A stretch of DNA of 64,000 bases, from the NCBI GenBank assembly GCA_963825615.1, contig CAWGTV010000003.1:372001-436000 (forward strand), written 5' to 3'. Position 1 is the stretch's first letter. The number at the start of each line of letters is the position of its first letter. This document shows positions 28,344 through 36,381 of this stretch, piece by piece. The position numbers and the translations under genes were made by a program. The notes beneath the pieces are model-generated. The model worked only from the letters and a program-made list of their open reading frames with translations, searched no databases and was not told the DNA's origin. This stretch comes from JAHEDT01 sp963825615. GTDB taxonomy: Bacteria > Desulfobacterota > Desulfuromonadia > Desulfuromonadales > BM103.

Positions 28344-30176
28344 CTATTGAGACGACCTCTTCGTATAAAAGCGGGCATCCGCCAAGGCTTGCAGAACAAG
28401 CGGCTGCATCTTCGAAGTCAAGCTGCTGCCGTCGACCGGGTAATCATCAAGGCCGGTCGCAAGATTCTGATGCTGTGTAGTTGATTTGAAGGGGATCACC
28501 AGCTTGCCATAATCATTGATCAGCCCGATATCACTCCAACTGGCCACGACGATGTTGCGCTGCGCCGCCGGGGACGATAAATCAACACCCAGGCTATAAT
28601 CCCTGACGGGGTTTTTGACCCCCAGGCGGCTCAGGATCGTTGGGGCAATATCCATGTGGCTGGTTCGTTCCGTGACAACCCGAGGAACGTTGCCGGGCAG
28701 CCACACAACCATCGGCACCCGCACCTGCCAGTCATTGAACGATGAGTTATGGCCCCAGCGCCCGCGTTCCATGAATTCTTCGCCATGGTCACCGGTGACA
28801 ATCACCAGAGTATTGTCAAGATCACCGCTCTCTTCCAGAGAATGCACGACACGCTGCAATTGCCTGTCGATACCGTAAGCCGCGTTGTCATAACGCGCCT
28901 TCAGACCTTTAACCTGAGGGGCAAGCTCTTCACGTGATAAACCGGCGTAATCCACCGACGGGAGATAATCTTTGCGAACGATAGCCGTCTCAGGGAATGA
29001 ATAGCGGGCATGCGTACTCTCGTAAAACAGGAACCCAAAGAACGGTCTGGAACGGTCGCGGTTCTGGATGGCAGTAATCAGCGCCGTGGAGTTGCTCTCA
29101 TCCCTTTGCCACGCTTCACCGACATTATTTTCAATCAACTGTTCTTTCGGGATCTGTCTGAAAACCGTTTGGTCCAATTCCGGATAGCTAAACTTCGCAC
29201 TGGTATAAACAAAGTACTGATAGTGGTAATCATTGAGCACGTCAAACAGGACCGGCCCCCGCCCGATGCGCAGGAAGATATCCCAATAATTCCCCGGGAT
29301 GCCATAAAACAGTGCGAACAACCCCTGCCGGGTGCCATTGCCGCCGGAATAATGGCTGGTAAATTTCCAGGCCTTGCGCGAAAACGCCTCCATGTTAGGC
29401 ATGATCTCGGCTGTCAGCAGGTCCCAACGCATCGACTCGGCAACCAGCATCACAATATTCAACGGTTTTGAATTTTGCGAGAGAGCAAGAGGATGTTTAG
29501 GGTAATCCAGCTGGCCTTCGTGCTGGTCCAGTTTAACGTGTGAAGCTTTCTTGACCACCATCCCCATACGACTCAACAGGGTATTCATCGACATCGGTTG
29601 ATATAAGGGCATGGCATCGCCGCGGTCCAGGACCGGCCCGTACAGCTCAGCTTTGCTATAAGCATAGATAGTGCGTTCGGACAGCGTCGCCAGCAGGAAA
29701 AGGAGCACCAGCCGGCCAACCGGAATGTGCACGCGGGAGAGCTTGAATGACATCAACAAGCTCACCGCATGTACCGCAAGCAGGACTGCAACATATTTCA
29801 TAAGAAGCAGGAGATTCGTTTGATCCGCCCCCAGAGAGGCAAGACCGCCAGGGCTCGTTATAAGATTCCAGACAAACCCATTGATATGGAAAGCGAACAG
29901 ATCGTAGATGCGACTGTCTGCAAACACGAACAAATGGCCAAGGACTGAGAAGACGATGGCAACGCAGATCGCAAGGGCCCGGAACCGCCGTAACAACCAG
30001 TAACTGAGGATTGCAGGGGCCTGGTACATCACACCGTAGGTGAGCAAGATCAGCACGGTATGAATCTGGTCTCGCAGGGTGTCATCCGGCAGGGTTTGTA
30101 AAAAATGCGCGCATAAAAACATACTGAACAGCCAGGTGCCGAGCAGGTAGGCTGTCGCATTAATTTTTCTAAACAT
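28344..30176 (-). CDS. PbgA/YejM-like inner-membrane sulfatase-fold protein (DUF3413)
   Basis: 610 residues. Five hydrophobic helices in the first 190 residues match the DUF3413 region, followed by a periplasmic alkaline-phosphatase/sulfatase-fold domain. It has the metal-site pattern of the fold: NIVMLVAESMRWD (acid), GGNGTRQGLFALFYG (nucleophile-position Thr), VIVTGDHGEEF and RWGHNSSF. E. coli PbgA/YejM has this layout and senses LPS to control LpxC turnover; other members transfer phosphoethanolamine or related groups. Here the Thr and metal ligands appear retained, so an enzymatic role is possible. Its position between gmhA and core kinases supports an LPS-linked role. Confidence 0.75.
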   Translation of the reverse strand: MFRKINATAYLLGTWLFSMFLCAHFLQTLPDDTLRDQIHTVLILLTYGVMYQAPAILSYWLLRRFRALAICVAIVFSVLGHLFVFADSRIYDLFAFHINGFVWNLITSPGGLASLGADQTNLLLLMKYVAVLLAVHAVSLLMSFKLSRVHIPVGRLVLLFLLATLSERTIYAYSKAELYGPVLDRGDAMPLYQPMSMNTLLSRMGMVVKKASHVKLDQHEGQLDYPKHPLALSQNSKPLNIVMLVAESMRWDLLTAEIMPNMEAFSRKAWKFTSHYSGGNGTRQGLFALFYGIPGNYWDIFLRIGRGPVLFDVLNDYHYQYFVYTSAKFSYPELDQTVFRQIPKEQLIENNVGEAWQRDESNSTALITAIQNRDRSRPFFGFLFYESTHARYSFPETAIVRKDYLPSVDYAGLSREELAPQVKGLKARYDNAAYGIDRQLQRVVHSLEESGDLDNTLVIVTGDHGEEFMERGRWGHNSSFNDWQVRVPMVVWLPGNVPRVVTERTSHMDIAPTILSRLGVKNPVRDYSLGVDLSSPAAQRNIVVASWSDIGLINDYGKLVIPFKSTTQHQNLATGLDDYPVDGSSLTSKMQPLVLQALADARFYTKRSSQ

Positions 30177-30302
30177 ATAGGTCTCTTTGTTAATGGCCGA
30201 TGACTCTCCGGATTGATACAGCAGCTTATCGATGCTGCACCGCCGCCGGCAAACAGCCCTGCTCCGGGGGTGGTGGCCGTCCGGGGATGGGACATGCCTG
30301 CT

Positions 30303-30332
30303 ATTTTACGCCAAAGGACGGTTGGCAACCAA
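30303..30332 (-). promoter_or_regulatory. Weak predicted promoter upstream of the PbgA-like gene
   Basis: In the 178-base gap between gmhA and the PbgA-like gene the minus strand has TTGGTT (30332-30327), an 18-base spacer and TAAAAT (30308-30303). The leader would be about 120 bases. The -35 box overlaps a small inverted repeat GGTTG-C-CAACC. Nothing else in the gap (30177-30354) is recognisable. Low confidence. Confidence 0.3.
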
Positions 30333-30354
30333 CTTAAGGCTTGGCCGGCCACAC

Positions 30355-30945
30355 TCAGCGCTTAAGGCCAAGCCCTGACTGGAAGAGTCCTTTTTCAACC
30401 AGGTCACAAAGGATATGCACCATCAGCAGGTGCGCCTCTTGAATCCTGGGAGTTGTATCGCCAGGGACGGTCAATGTCAGTTCGACCAATGGGGCTATCT
30501 CGCCGCCATCACGGCCAAGCAGCCCGATGGTCCTGGTGCCGATCGCCTTGCCGACCTCAAGGGCCCGCTTGACGTTACGGGAATGGCCGCTGGTCGAGAT
30601 ACCGATGAGAACGTCGCCGGGGCCGGCAAGCGCCTCGACCTGCCTGGCAAAGATTTCATCGAAACCGTAATCGTTGCCGACCGAGGTCAGGATCGACGTA
30701 TCGGTGGTCAGGGCAATCACCGGCAGCGCCTTGCGCTCCAGGAGATAACGGCCGACCATTTCCGCGGCAAAATGCTGGGCATCGGCCGCTGAGCCACCGT
30801 TCCCCATGACCAGGATCTTGTGACCTCCCTGCAACGCGTCAATCAAGACTCGGGCGCAGTTGCTGATCGGCCCGGCAAGCATCTCCCCGAGCGAGTTCAC
30901 CGTGTCGATATGGGCCTTCAAGTGGCGGTTTATTTCGTCAATCAT
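30355..30945 (-). CDS. gmhA: Sedoheptulose-7-phosphate isomerase (phosphoheptose isomerase)
   Basis: 196 residues from the ATG at 30945, chosen for its GAGAGGAAA Shine-Dalgarno; the frame is open back to 30981. SIS-domain features are MGNGGSAADAQHFAAEMVGR (substrate phosphate loop and catalytic Glu region), VLIGISTSGHSRNVKRAL and EAHLLMVHILCDLVE with the catalytic His. It converts sedoheptulose-7-phosphate to D,D-heptose-7-phosphate, the first step to ADP-heptose; hldE and gmhB at 22-24 kb complete the route. It follows waaP by about 50 bases. Confidence 0.94.
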   Translation of the reverse strand: MIDEINRHLKAHIDTVNSLGEMLAGPISNCARVLIDALQGGHKILVMGNGGSAADAQHFAAEMVGRYLLERKALPVIALTTDTSILTSVGNDYGFDEIFARQVEALAGPGDVLIGISTSGHSRNVKRALEVGKAIGTRTIGLLGRDGGEIAPLVELTLTVPGDTTPRIQEAHLLMVHILCDLVEKGLFQSGLGLKR

Positions 30946-30998
30946 TACGATTTCCTCTCGCCTATCATGGCAATGTTCCATCCTGCAAGCGGCAAAAC

Positions 30999-31805
30999 TT
31001 ATTCCCCCTCTTGCCTGAGATACTTCCTGTACAGTTTGACGGCCTTGCGGTCAATCTTGGTCCACCTGGTCGCGAAGTTCTGCATTGTCTCTCTGATATC
31101 CCTGTTTTCATAACAAGAGATGAAGCGCAGCCGGTCTCTATGGGTCAACTTGGCTTCCATGCTCGAGAAATGCAGACCGGCCAGATCTTTCAAACGCCAA
31201 CGCTCGGGGAGATACGGGCGGACCTGGCTGCGATGCAGGTCGATCACATGTAACGACGGTCCATTGCAATCATTGTTTGTCAGCCAATTAATCTCAACTA
31301 GAAAATGACAGATATAGAAGTCCCGGTGATTGAAACCGCTCTCATGCATGGTTCTGGCAATTTCGGCCACCCTGCGGATCAGCATGCGCTTGACATGCGG
31401 TTCGGGCGGGAGTTGTCGCCACTGCAAGACCAATTCTTCCAGACTGATGGCCGCTTCGATCTCTTCGGTGATGATGAATGACTGCAGCTGCGCCGGATTG
31501 CTGCCGCGCAGCCCGTAGCCGGCAACTGTCATCGTCGGCACGCCAATCTTTTCGAGCGCCCGGATCGCCAGGTATTCGTCTTGCGCACTCAGCACCGGAA
31601 GCTTGCCATTGAACAGTGACTGCACGATTTCCTGCCAGCCGACACCAGGATGAATTTTCAGGAAATACCCTTTGCCGGCATGTTCGAAACGCAAAGTTTT
31701 TCGCCCCTTGAAGTTCCGGTAGATCTCTCCGTCCATGGCGAGAATCTGTTCAAAAGCATCGGCACCGGTGAATTTCTCCTGCAGTGCAGGGCAGAGAGAG
31801 ATCAT
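30999..31805 (-). CDS. waaP: LPS core heptose (I) kinase
   Basis: 268 residues, the usual RfaP/WaaP length. The N-lobe has YFLKIHPGVGWQEIVQSLFN (ATP-binding Lys and the WaaP-specific GVGW-EI stretch), SAQDEYLAIRALEKIGVPT, and the catalytic loop GFNHRDFYICHFLVE, with VIDLHRSQVR as metal-binding motif. WaaP phosphorylates O-4 of the first core heptose, which strengthens the outer membrane by divalent-cation bridging. Its ATG overlaps the waaG stop by ATGA, and the waaF-waaC-waaG-waaP order matches the Pseudomonas core cluster. Confidence 0.92.
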   Translation of the reverse strand: MISLCPALQEKFTGADAFEQILAMDGEIYRNFKGRKTLRFEHAGKGYFLKIHPGVGWQEIVQSLFNGKLPVLSAQDEYLAIRALEKIGVPTMTVAGYGLRGSNPAQLQSFIITEEIEAAISLEELVLQWRQLPPEPHVKRMLIRRVAEIARTMHESGFNHRDFYICHFLVEINWLTNNDCNGPSLHVIDLHRSQVRPYLPERWRLKDLAGLHFSSMEAKLTHRDRLRFISCYENRDIRETMQNFATRWTKIDRKAVKLYRKYLRQEGE

Positions 31806-32932
31806 CGCAGAGCCTTCCGTGCGGCAATTTCCTCAATAATGTCAACAGCATGCTCATGAAGTCCTGACATATCGGCGCGTGCCGCATATTGTGCACCATT
31901 CTCTCCCAATGTCTGCAATTCGGATCCATTAAGCATATCTAGAAGCGCCTGATCCAGAGCCGCCTGTTCGAAAGGCATCGGTATCAATCTGCCGGCATTG
32001 GCATCCTTGACATGAAAAGCGTAACCGCAGTTTTCCGTGACCAGAACAGGAAGTCCCGCAGCCATCGCCTCAATCAGCGCATTCCCCGCGGCTTCTGTGC
32101 GAGCCGGATGCAGCAACAGATCAGCGGCCAGCATATACCTTGGGATATCGTCCCGGCCACCGAGGAAATAAACCTGTTTGGCAAGGCCCATTTTCTTTGC
32201 AATCCCCCTGAAGCTCCCGATTTTCCCCTTGCCAATCACATACAATTTGACCCGGGCACGTAACTTTTCAGGGAGTCTGGCCATGGCTCTTAGGGTACGG
32301 TCAACTCCTTTGGTCTGAAAAGCTGAACCGACCATGAGAAGCATTATATTCTCTGACAAAAGTCCGAGCTCTTTTCTGAGCTCATCCCTTATCTTCAGGG
32401 CATTGGCCGGGCGAAAATGATCCCTCGAAACACCTGGAGGGAGCAAATGAAAGCGCTCTTCCTGAGTGCCATAACACGCAATGAATTTGCTTTTCTCCTG
32501 AGGCGCAAGCAGAAGAATCTCTGTTTTTGATTCGGGCGCAAAAACCGCTCTTTCAAAATCAACATACGTCCTGTATCGGGGCATCAGGCGACTAGTAAAC
32601 CTGGAGCAAGCCTTTCTGGCCCGATAACAAGAATCTGCGGCAAAATAGAGATCCAGCCCCGACATCTTATTAAAACCAATGATAATATCAGCATTTAATT
32701 GAAGGAAAAGCTTCTCCACAGCACGGTTAAACTTCAGGCAGCGCCGATGATTTGAAATGGCCGAATGTGGCAGTAGTTGGACGTCGAGGCCTGCCGGTTT
32801 ATCCCCTTGCCAATCCATGGTCAGGACACGCACGGTGTGCCCCCTGTCCATTGCGCTGCATGCGATCTTCAGGAAATCGCGCTGCAACCCGCCATAAGGG
32901 AAATACTCATAAAGGCAAAAAACCAGATTCAT
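31802..32932 (-). CDS. waaG: LPS core glucosyltransferase I, GT4 family
   Basis: 376 residues. The start MNLVFCLYEYFPYGGLQRDF is typical of WaaG, with GGLQRD at the acceptor loop; PESKTEILLLAPQEKSKF, YGTQEERFHLLPPGVSRDHF and the donor-binding EAAGNALIEAMAAGLPVLVT (EX7E) follow. WaaG adds the first outer-core hexose, usually glucose from UDP-glucose, to heptose II. It is followed without a gap by waaP. The frame is intact. Confidence 0.9.
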   Translation of the reverse strand: MNLVFCLYEYFPYGGLQRDFLKIACSAMDRGHTVRVLTMDWQGDKPAGLDVQLLPHSAISNHRRCLKFNRAVEKLFLQLNADIIIGFNKMSGLDLYFAADSCYRARKACSRFTSRLMPRYRTYVDFERAVFAPESKTEILLLAPQEKSKFIACYGTQEERFHLLPPGVSRDHFRPANALKIRDELRKELGLLSENIMLLMVGSAFQTKGVDRTLRAMARLPEKLRARVKLYVIGKGKIGSFRGIAKKMGLAKQVYFLGGRDDIPRYMLAADLLLHPARTEAAGNALIEAMAAGLPVLVTENCGYAFHVKDANAGRLIPMPFEQAALDQALLDMLNGSELQTLGENGAQYAARADMSGLHEHAVDIIEEIAARKALR

Positions 32933-33012
32933 ACAGTGGTCACTTTTTGAACTGTTGGTGTTTTAGTAGCAGCCATGCTGACATGTGACCGACACAGGGC
33001 CTTTGCCGGGCA

Positions 33013-34068
33013 TCAAACCCTGCCATCCTGATTGCCGAGCAAATCTTCTACTGTGCGCAAGACTTCTGCAACGGGGATGCTCTGGCCGCATTCCTGGTCA
33101 TTTTCACAGTTTTTACGCAAGCAGGGCGAGCAATCCATGGGGGCCTGCAAGCGGACATGTCGATCACCGGGCGGGCCGTTGCGGCGGCTGTCCGTGACCC
33201 GGTAGAGGGAGACCGTCGATGTTCCTACTGCAGCTGCGAGATGAACCGGCCCGGTATCGGCGCCGATCACCAGGCGCGCCGCGGCAAGCAAGGCGACCAA
33301 CTCCGTCAGGGTCCCTCGCGGCCAGATAACCGCCCTGCCCTGAGCCGCCTCGGCCATGCGTTCGACGGCGCGCTTTTCCCTGTCGTTGCCCCAAGTGAGC
33401 ACAAGCTGTTCGCCGCGCTCAAGAACCAGGGCTCTGACGAGTTCAACCCAAGACTCGAGAGGCCATAATTTCGTGTCCCAAGTTGTGCCGTAATGCGCCA
33501 CCAAGAATGCGCCGCGACGCATACCAAATTTATCAAGCTGCCGGGCGACGTTTTGCGCGGCACCGTCCAGAACTGGCAGAGGGCCGGACAAGGGGATCTC
33601 AGGCGTACCCGGGAATGCGGCTTGCGCAATCCGCAGGTATCGGCTCGTGATGTGATGATTTGCCGAAGGGATCGGCACCTTGCGATTGGTAGCCAGAAGA
33701 TTCAGCCATTCTCTAGTCTGAGCCCGATCAAAGCCGAAGCGCAGTGGGGCACCGCTGAGCAGGGTGAACAAGCCGCTCTTGCTGTTGCCCTGGAGATCGA
33801 GAACAACATCGTAGTGCTCACTACGCAGCTTCCCTATGACCTGTAAAGAGCCCTTAACAGCACGGGTCGCCCCCTCGGTCCTCCAGCCACGCGTATCCAG
33901 AGTGATTAAACGGCGGATCAGCGGGTGGTTTTCCAGCAAGGGGGCAAAACTGCTCTCAATCAGCCAGTCCACGGTTGCCTCCGGCACGGCTGCATGCATA
34001 TGGGCAAGGACCGGGAGTGCGTGTACGATATCGCCAAGTGCACTGACTTTGATCACCAGCACCTTCAT
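33013..34068 (-). CDS. waaC: LPS heptosyltransferase I
   Basis: 351 residues from the ATG at 34068, which overlaps the waaF stop by ATGA; upstream in-frame starts read through waaF and are ignored. MKVLVIKVSALGDIVHALPV is the GT9 signature start (the SALGDI-H-P motif with the catalytic Asp), and GADTGPVHLAAAVGTSTVSL the ADP-heptose-binding C-terminal motif. It ends with a Cys-rich tail (CSPCLRKNCENDQEC). WaaC adds the first heptose to Kdo. An 80-base gap follows before waaG. Confidence 0.92.
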   Translation of the reverse strand: MKVLVIKVSALGDIVHALPVLAHMHAAVPEATVDWLIESSFAPLLENHPLIRRLITLDTRGWRTEGATRAVKGSLQVIGKLRSEHYDVVLDLQGNSKSGLFTLLSGAPLRFGFDRAQTREWLNLLATNRKVPIPSANHHITSRYLRIAQAAFPGTPEIPLSGPLPVLDGAAQNVARQLDKFGMRRGAFLVAHYGTTWDTKLWPLESWVELVRALVLERGEQLVLTWGNDREKRAVERMAEAAQGRAVIWPRGTLTELVALLAAARLVIGADTGPVHLAAAVGTSTVSLYRVTDSRRNGPPGDRHVRLQAPMDCSPCLRKNCENDQECGQSIPVAEVLRTVEDLLGNQDGRV

Positions 34069-35096
34069 GGGCCATCTCCAACGACATCGACCACGGCAGA
34101 CATGACGTCCGCAACTGTAACGCGCAGCATACAGCGGTGATCGATGGGACATTGCCGTAGCAGACAGGGCGAACATTCCACAGGGTGTCGCACAATTTGC
34201 GCACGTGTCCCCCAAGGCGAGGTCGTCATGTGGTCGGTCGGCCCGAAGATGGCCACCAACGGCACACCAAAAGCAGCGGCAACGTGCATCGGCCCGGAAT
34301 CATTGGTGATCATCAAGCTGCTGGCCGCTAACAGAGCCATCATCTGGCAAACGTTGGTCTGGCCGATGAAATTCTGATGCGGTGTCCGCATGGCCTTGGC
34401 GATATCTTGGCCGGTTTCTATTTCTCCGGGTCCGCCGGATAAGACGATCGGCAGGTCGTAGCGATCGGCCAGTTCATCGGCGACCGCTGCAAACCGCTCA
34501 GGAATCCAGCGCTTGGCCGAACCGTACGCAGCACCGGGGTTAATGACAGCGAACCGCCCCTGCGGCAGGTGCCGGGTGGCCCACTCGATATCTTCGGCAG
34601 CAAGTGCCAGGCATTGCTCCTTGAGCGACGTTGTAACGCCGCACTGTGCAAGCATGTTCAGATAGTAATCGGTGTGATGCAGGGCTCGTTCCTGGACCCC
34701 GACCGGCACGGGGTGGGTCAGCAACAGGCGCCGGCTGTCGGTCGTGTAGCCTGCCCTGCGCGGGACCCCGGCCAGAAAAGCCATAATAGCCGCCTCGATA
34801 GCATTCTGAAACAGGATGGCACAATCAAACCTGCGTTTGCGCAGCATAGCAACAAAACGCAGGAAACCCGGCACCCCTGCATGCTGGCCCTGTTTATCAA
34901 AGACCAAGACTTCGTTGCAGTCGGGATGACAGGCGAACATCTGGGCCACCAAGGGATTTGCAACCACTGTGATATGGGCCCTGGGGAATGTCTCTCTCAC
35001 CGCCCTGAGAGCGGGAGTCGACATGACGGCATCACCGATCCAGTTGGTTGCTCTCACTAGGATCCGTTGCGTATTTTGTCGGGACAGATCTTTCAA
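34065..35096 (-). CDS. waaF: LPS heptosyltransferase II
   Basis: 343 residues, GT9 family. RILVRATNWIGDAVMSTPAL is the WaaF-type start (NWIGDAVM), PGAAYGSAKRWIPERFAAVA and TNDSGPMHVAAAFGVPLVAI are the donor-site motifs. The Cys-rich end (HPVECSPCLLRQCPIDHRC) is shared with the downstream waaC. It transfers the second L,D-heptose. The start is taken as the TTG at 35096 because an in-frame stop lies just upstream and no ATG fits; the Shine-Dalgarno is weak. Confidence 0.92.
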   Translation of the reverse strand: MKDLSRQNTQRILVRATNWIGDAVMSTPALRAVRETFPRAHITVVANPLVAQMFACHPDCNEVLVFDKQGQHAGVPGFLRFVAMLRKRRFDCAILFQNAIEAAIMAFLAGVPRRAGYTTDSRRLLLTHPVPVGVQERALHHTDYYLNMLAQCGVTTSLKEQCLALAAEDIEWATRHLPQGRFAVINPGAAYGSAKRWIPERFAAVADELADRYDLPIVLSGGPGEIETGQDIAKAMRTPHQNFIGQTNVCQMMALLAASSLMITNDSGPMHVAAAFGVPLVAIFGPTDHMTTSPWGTRAQIVRHPVECSPCLLRQCPIDHRCMLRVTVADVMSAVVDVVGDGP

Positions 35097-35113
35097 ATCT
35101 GATGAAGGTCAGT

Positions 35114-35308
35114 TCAGCCCGGAGCTGTCTTGGCGGTGCTGTCAAGAGGCACCGCTTCGTCAATCAGCATTACCGGAATGTCATCCCGAATCGGGAAAGC
35201 CATTCGGCACGCATGACAGACGATCTGTTTATGACATTCTTCGAAAGCAATTTCGCCCTTGCACTTCGGGCAGGCAAGGATTTCAAGTAACTGTCTGGAC
35301 AAAGTCAT
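35114..35308 (-). CDS. Trm112-family small zinc-binding protein (YcaR-like)
   Basis: 64 residues starting at the ATG that overlaps the lpxK stop (ATGA). EILACPKCKGEIAF and IVCHACRMAFPIRDDIPVML give two CxxC zinc pairs and the typical Trm112 ending. In many Gram-negative bacteria this small protein is encoded next to lpxK, as here; its bacterial role is not settled, though eukaryotic Trm112 activates methyltransferases. Frame intact. Confidence 0.88.
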   Translation of the reverse strand: MTLSRQLLEILACPKCKGEIAFEECHKQIVCHACRMAFPIRDDIPVMLIDEAVPLDSTAKTAPG

Positions 35309-36381
35309 CTGCATTGCTCCATCACATGATCTAGCATGTTGACGAGGGGGGAGAGATCATCAAACGTCAATTCGACGCCAACCTTGTAGCACGGTTTCGG
35401 AAAATCAACCGCGGACAACTTGACGGCATCTTTTTCCGTGGTCACCAACAGGTCGTGATTATGACATGATCCAAGCAGGCGGTTCAAGATTTCCCGGTTA
35501 TATTCCTGGTGATCGGCCAACGGCATTGCTTCGATATCGGCAAACCCGAAACCGCGCAAAGCCGCGAAGAATTCGTCAGGGTTAGCAATACCGGCAAAGG
35601 CCAGACAGCTTTTTCCGGCAAAGGCTTGCTTGGAAACAACCTCACCATTCAGGCTGGTGATGGTCTCGCTGAGCCGGTGACGACTGTACACGATCGGTGC
35701 ATGGACGGACAGTTGAGGTTTCCGCTCAGCGTCAGCGCGGGTCATGACAATCAAGTCGGCACGCTGCAACGCTGACGTCGTTTCCCGCAGCATCCCGGTA
35801 GGCAGAAGCCGTCCGTTGCCGAAGGGACGCTTTGTATCCAGCAAAACGATGTCGACATCCCTTTGGACCGCCAGGTGCTGAAAAGCGTCGTCCAGCAAGA
35901 GCAGATGTGCGCCATCCTTTTCTGCGGCCTGGACACCAAACGTCCTGTCCTTGGCGACATAAACGGGGACCCCGGGGTTGCGGATCGCAAGCAGATAAGG
36001 CTCGTCACCGCACTCCTGCGGGCTCATCTGCAGCTTGCCATTGGCATCAGTGACCCGACCAACCGCCTGCCGGTAATTGCCGCCGTAGCCCCGGCTGATA
36101 ATGGCACATCTCACATCACGGGAGTGCAGGTACTTGGCCAGAAAATCGACCATCGGCGTTTTGCCGGTACCGCCGGCGGTTAGGTTGCCGACGGAGACGA
36201 CCGGCACTCCGGCGCGATAAGCTTTTTTCAACCCGGCAGCATAAAAAGCACTACGGAGACGCATCGCCAGTCCATACAAAAAGCTGAGGGGGCAAAGCCC
36301 CCAGAACATCATAAAATCTGCAACAGTTTGCGGGCCATTGACAGCCATGTGCAGATATCTTGAATGCCAGGAGCTGATCAT
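35305..36381 (-). CDS. lpxK: Tetraacyldisaccharide 4'-kinase
   Basis: 358 residues from the ATG at 36381 overlapping the waaA stop (ATGA). VVSVGNLTAGGTGKTPMVDF is the LpxK Walker A, after an N-terminal membrane-associated helix (PLSFLYGLAMRLRSAFYAAG). DAHLLLLDDAFQHLAVQRDVD-like sequence contains the DD-FQH motif, and LVTTEKDAVKLSAVD is conserved near the C-terminus. LpxK phosphorylates the 4' position of lipid A disaccharide. It is translated between waaA and the Trm112-like gene in a tight operon. Confidence 0.93.
   Translation of the reverse strand: MISSWHSRYLHMAVNGPQTVADFMMFWGLCPLSFLYGLAMRLRSAFYAAGLKKAYRAGVPVVSVGNLTAGGTGKTPMVDFLAKYLHSRDVRCAIISRGYGGNYRQAVGRVTDANGKLQMSPQECGDEPYLLAIRNPGVPVYVAKDRTFGVQAAEKDGAHLLLLDDAFQHLAVQRDVDIVLLDTKRPFGNGRLLPTGMLRETTSALQRADLIVMTRADAERKPQLSVHAPIVYSRHRLSETITSLNGEVVSKQAFAGKSCLAFAGIANPDEFFAALRGFGFADIEAMPLADHQEYNREILNRLLGSCHNHDLLVTTEKDAVKLSAVDFPKPCYKVGVELTFDDLSPLVNMLDHVMEQCR

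Noticed and set aside
30177..30354. Possible RNA gene in the gmhA-PbgA gap
   Set aside because: Only short GC-rich inverted repeats are present; no tRNA, riboswitch or known ncRNA pattern could be recognised.
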